The notes below the pieces were generated by a model. That model did no database searches, had not been told where the DNA came from, and saw nothing but the letters and a program-made list of their open reading frames with translations. This document shows, piece by piece, positions 5,609 to 7,214 of a stretch of DNA of 7,214 nucleotides (position 1 is the stretch's first letter; each line of letters starts with the position of its first letter). Source of the stretch: UBA5760 sp964649385 (GTDB taxonomy: Bacteria > Chloroflexota > Dehalococcoidia > Dehalococcoidales > UBA5760); contig CAZYRA010000060.1 of the NCBI GenBank assembly GCA_964649385.1, positions 1-7,214 on the forward strand, read 5' to 3'. A program made the translations under genes and the position numbers.

Positions 5609-6413
5609 TGAAGAAGAACCGCTCACCGAACTCCTGTGCCATAGTGCTGGCTGCGGGCAGGCCGGTACAGTGGGATACGCCCAGTCTCTCAACGCCCAGT
5701 TCCTTCAGGGCGTTAATGGTCAGCCGTACCCGTTCCTTGGGGGCATTGATAAGGTGGCAGCCGCCCAGCACCGTGTGGACTTTCTTCACTCCGGTGAGCT
5801 GTTGGGCATGGTAGATGGTATTAATGATGCCGCGGTGGGCACAGCCCAGGATGACAACCAGCCCTGCTTCGGTTTTTATAATCAATGCCTGGTCGTCAAG
5901 AAGCTTGTCCGGCTGCAAACCGCCGGCTCCTTTTACCTGCAGGTTGGTTGCTATCTCTTCAAAATCGGTGACCATCGGAATTTCTCCGCTGGTTATTATA
6001 CCGTCGGTTATCCTGGTTGGTTCCGTCCTTAGCTTGAAGCAGGCGCCCAGGCTTTCCAACTCCTCCCGCTGGTAGGGGATACCGATATAGCGGTCGGCCT
6101 GGCCCTGGCGGCAGGCATATTTCGCTGCCCATATATCGGGGTGGGCTATTATGTCTATCCTTTTCCTCATCCTGTGCAGGACCGGGCGCAGGCCGCCGGT
6201 ATGGTCGTAATGGCCATGACTTAGAATGACCTTATCGATTTTACTGAGGTCGATACCGAGGATATCGGCATTATGGACGGCTGAGATGCTCTGCCCGCAG
6301 TCAAGGAGCAGGCTTAAGCCTTCGGTCTCTACCAGGATGCTTAAGCCCCATTCACCGAGAAAATTACCCAGGCCGGCAGTATTCTCACTCAGGGTCGTAA
6401 TCTGAATTTTCAT
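5577..6413 (-). CDS. Metallo-beta-lactamase-fold hydrolase, COG1237 (dihydropterin aminobenzene-phosphate synthase-like)
   Basis: A 278-aa soluble metal-dependent protein of the metallo-beta-lactamase fold. From the ATG at 6413 the metal-site motif SHGHYDHTGGL lies at about 65-75 (His66, His68, Asp70, His71); LLLDCG at about 36-41 precedes it. The third and fourth metal regions are LGCAHRGIINT (His193), LGGCHL (His220) and GVSHCTG (His248). The stretch DDQALII followed by KTEAGLVVILGCAHRG is the hallmark of the COG1237 family, which includes the archaeal enzyme joining a dihydropterin to ribofuranosyl-aminobenzene phosphate in methanopterin synthesis. Many bacterial members have no proven substrate, so the reaction is not assigned. 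ATG 6413 is chosen over GTG 6416 because GAGG (6420-6423) is six bases from the ATG. A consensus-like promoter lies just upstream. The stop codon at 5577 is just inside or beside the start of pyrD. 'GGCH' in place of the commoner 'GGFH' is a small oddity. Confidence 0.88.
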   Translation of the reverse strand: MKIQITTLSENTAGLGNFLGEWGLSILVETEGLSLLLDCGQSISAVHNADILGIDLSKIDKVILSHGHYDHTGGLRPVLHRMRKRIDIIAHPDIWAAKYACRQGQADRYIGIPYQREELESLGACFKLRTEPTRITDGIITSGEIPMVTDFEEIATNLQVKGAGGLQPDKLLDDQALIIKTEAGLVVILGCAHRGIINTIYHAQQLTGVKKVHTVLGGCHLINAPKERVRLTINALKELGVERLGVSHCTGLPAASTMAQEFGERFFFNVAGTITKLP

Positions 6414-6441
6414 CACCTACCTCGACGGCTGGAGTATCTAG

Positions 6442-6470
6442 ATTATATGTTATGTGTGCTGGTGTGGCAA
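6442..6470 (-). promoter_or_regulatory. Sigma70-type promoter for the hydrolase-pyrD pair
   Basis: On the minus strand TTGCCA (6470-6465) and TATAAT (6447-6442) are separated by exactly 17 bases. The -10 is a perfect match and the -35 matches five of six positions. A transcript would start near 6435, about 20 bases before the hydrolase ATG, leaving room for the GAGG site at 6423-6420. The promoter overlaps the final codons and stop of the membrane-protein gene, so it would drive the hydrolase and pyrD independently. Confidence 0.7.
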
Positions 6471-7073
6471 CTGCTTCCTGGTGAATAGCAGGGGAAAGAC
6501 AATGTCGCTTGAGCAGCAGGGGATCCAGACAGCAAGGAATAAAAACAGGAAGATGATCATAAATGTGGCCAGGTCTGCTGTTTTCCCCAGTGCCATGATG
6601 ATGTGGAATAGTGATGCCCAGGTGCTTATTAGTACATGCCCGAAGTGCGGTAGTCTGGTGATGGGCTTCCAGTAGCCGATGGCGACACCAATTATGGCAG
6701 CTGCGTTCACTATATGCCATTCTTCAATGAAGCCGATGTGGATACCCCGGTTGGGCAGGTTAAGGAGTATCTCGCCGAGGTAAGGGATTACTGAGTCACT
6801 TAGTGTGGCTACGCCGATTGAACCGAAGTAGCCAATGAGAATTATCACCCAGAGCTTGCCGTTGCCATGCTTTTTATACATAGCAGTAGTCACGATTGCG
6901 CTTAAGGTAATGTGGAGCGGGTGTAGTATATAGAATACGGTGTGGGAAACCTGTGATACCTGGGGGAGTATATTGCCGAAGAGTATTATCAGCATAATAA
7001 CGACGCCGGTAACAGCGCCAAGAGCAGTGAAGGGAGCGTGATTTTTCAGTTCGCTGATTATCAGTTTAAGCAT
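6450..7073 (-). CDS. Polytopic membrane protein of unknown function, His-rich
   Basis: A 207-aa integral membrane protein with about six hydrophobic segments: about 14-36, 44-64, 73-95, 118-136, 145-163 and 168-186. Polar residues sit in or at the edge of spans: HPLH (51-54), TLSDSVIPYLGE (90-101), HIGFIEEWHIVN (112-123), HFGHVLISTWASLFHIIM (143-160) and the Cys pair in WIPCCSSDIVFPLLF (183-197). Twelve His residues, two in the QLPHQHT tail, plus two Cys and several acidic residues suggest metal or cofactor contact, but I do not recognise a named transporter family. No ATPase, signal peptide or redox CxxC motif is present. The ATG at 7073 has only a weak ribosome-binding site (GGAAG touching it). 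The gene follows a Fur-type regulator by 78 bases, which hints at a link to metal response; this is inference. Confidence 0.75.
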   Translation of the reverse strand: MLKLIISELKNHAPFTALGAVTGVVIMLIILFGNILPQVSQVSHTVFYILHPLHITLSAIVTTAMYKKHGNGKLWVIILIGYFGSIGVATLSDSVIPYLGEILLNLPNRGIHIGFIEEWHIVNAAAIIGVAIGYWKPITRLPHFGHVLISTWASLFHIIMALGKTADLATFMIIFLFLFLAVWIPCCSSDIVFPLLFTRKQLPHQHT

Positions 7074-7086
7074 CTTCCGTATCGCC

Positions 7087-7107
7087 TGTTGAAGAGCTTC
7101 TTCAACA
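7087..7107. promoter_or_regulatory. 21-bp operator-like inverted repeat
   Basis: TGTTGAAG (7087-7094) and CTTCAACA (7100-7107) form a perfect 8-bp inverted repeat around AGCTT. It lies 13 bases upstream of the membrane-protein ATG and after the Fur-type gene. No T run follows on either strand, so a terminator is unlikely. Its size and place fit a dimeric repressor site; a folded hairpin in the leader RNA is the alternative. Confidence 0.5.
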
Positions 7108-7117
7108 AAATATTTTG
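7106..7117. promoter_or_regulatory. 12-bp AT-rich perfect palindrome
   Basis: CAAAATATTTTG is a perfect palindrome and overlaps the larger inverted repeat by two bases (7106-7107). Fur-family boxes are AT-rich dyads of this kind, but the classical Fur box wording is not present, so binding by the adjacent regulator is a guess. It may also include promoter bases. Confidence 0.4.
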
Positions 7118-7151
7118 AGGTAGATATTGGCCTCAGTGTGTCCGGGGAAAG

Positions 7152-7214
7152 CTACGCCGGGGCTGTCTTTTGGCAGGACGGGCAGCGTCCCGATAGCTCA
7201 AGAAGGTGCCCTTT
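7152..7214 (-). CDS. C-terminal fragment of a Fur-family metal-responsive regulator
   Basis: A minus-strand frame runs in from the right edge and stops at TAG (7154-7152), giving the last 20 residues: KGHLLELSGRCPSCQKTAPA. The pattern 'G-H-x-L-E-L-x-G-x-C-x-x-C' is the usual end of Fur/PerR/Zur proteins, where the CxxC pair helps form the structural zinc site. Only this tail is visible, so the metal or peroxide specificity cannot be told. A CxxC alone can also occur in other zinc-ribbon proteins, but the preceding H-x-LEL-x-G favours Fur. It is upstream of and co-directional with the membrane-protein gene, with palindromes between them. Confidence 0.6.
   Translation of the reverse strand, partial: KGHLLELSGRCPSCQKTAPA

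Noticed and set aside
7087..7117. Intrinsic terminator after the Fur-type gene
   Set aside because: The inverted repeat can form a stem but neither strand has a following T tract, so an operator or leader hairpin is a better reading.
7115..7134. TGAGG...CCTCA inverted repeat before the membrane-protein gene
   Set aside because: Only five base pairs around a ten-base loop; likely chance, unlike the two stronger palindromes beside it.
1..7214. tRNA, rRNA, CRISPR, insertion sequence or toxin-antitoxin genes
   Set aside because: No repeat-spacer pattern, transposase motif, tRNA-like CCA-ended cloverleaf or toxin-antitoxin pair could be seen on either strand.

Overview
The window joins the right-hand part of a bacteriophage structural-gene cassette (plus strand, 1 to about 4557) to a block of chromosomal genes on the minus strand (about 4634 to 7214). 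The two blocks converge on a 105-base gap holding an intrinsic terminator and a second hairpin. The host is a bacterium with strong Shine-Dalgarno signals (AAGGAGGT before the gene at 74) and a recognisable sigma70-type promoter. A class 1B-type dihydroorotate dehydrogenase beside a COG1237 metallo-hydrolase and a Fur-type regulator would suit an anaerobic lineage such as Dehalococcoidia (Chloroflexota). That placement is from impression of protein style only and has low confidence.

Phage block, in order: the last codons of an upstream gene, probably the major capsid protein; a 136-aa capsid cement/decoration-like protein; an unrecognised 101-aa protein; a 200-aa fibre-like protein with a Cys cluster and AT-richer coding; an unrecognised 74-aa protein; a 208-aa head-tail adaptor-like protein; a 31-aa single-membrane-span miniprotein; and a 693-aa tail-hub/fibre protein with a C-terminal part resembling intramolecular chaperones. 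All eight are on one strand with tight spacing and good ribosome-binding sites, so they read as one late operon ending at the terminator. No tail tube, tape measure, lysin, integrase or terminase is seen. The cassette is either from a compact or short-tailed virus, has lost genes, or has its remaining genes to the left of the window.

Host block, read right to left: the C-terminus of a Fur-family regulator with a CxxC motif; a 78-base gap with two overlapping palindromes; a 207-aa, roughly six-span membrane protein rich in His and ending in a CC-SD motif; a consensus-like promoter lying inside the end of that gene; a 278-aa metallo-beta-lactamase-fold hydrolase of the COG1237 type; and pyrD, which overlaps or abuts the hydrolase. 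The promoter suggests that the hydrolase and pyrD can be transcribed apart from the regulator and membrane protein. No pyrK partner is visible next to pyrD.

No tRNA, rRNA, CRISPR array, insertion sequence or transposase was seen. The most unusual points are the compact cassette with a 693-aa hub-chaperone protein, the 31-aa membrane miniprotein, and the Fur/palindrome/membrane-protein arrangement at the right edge.
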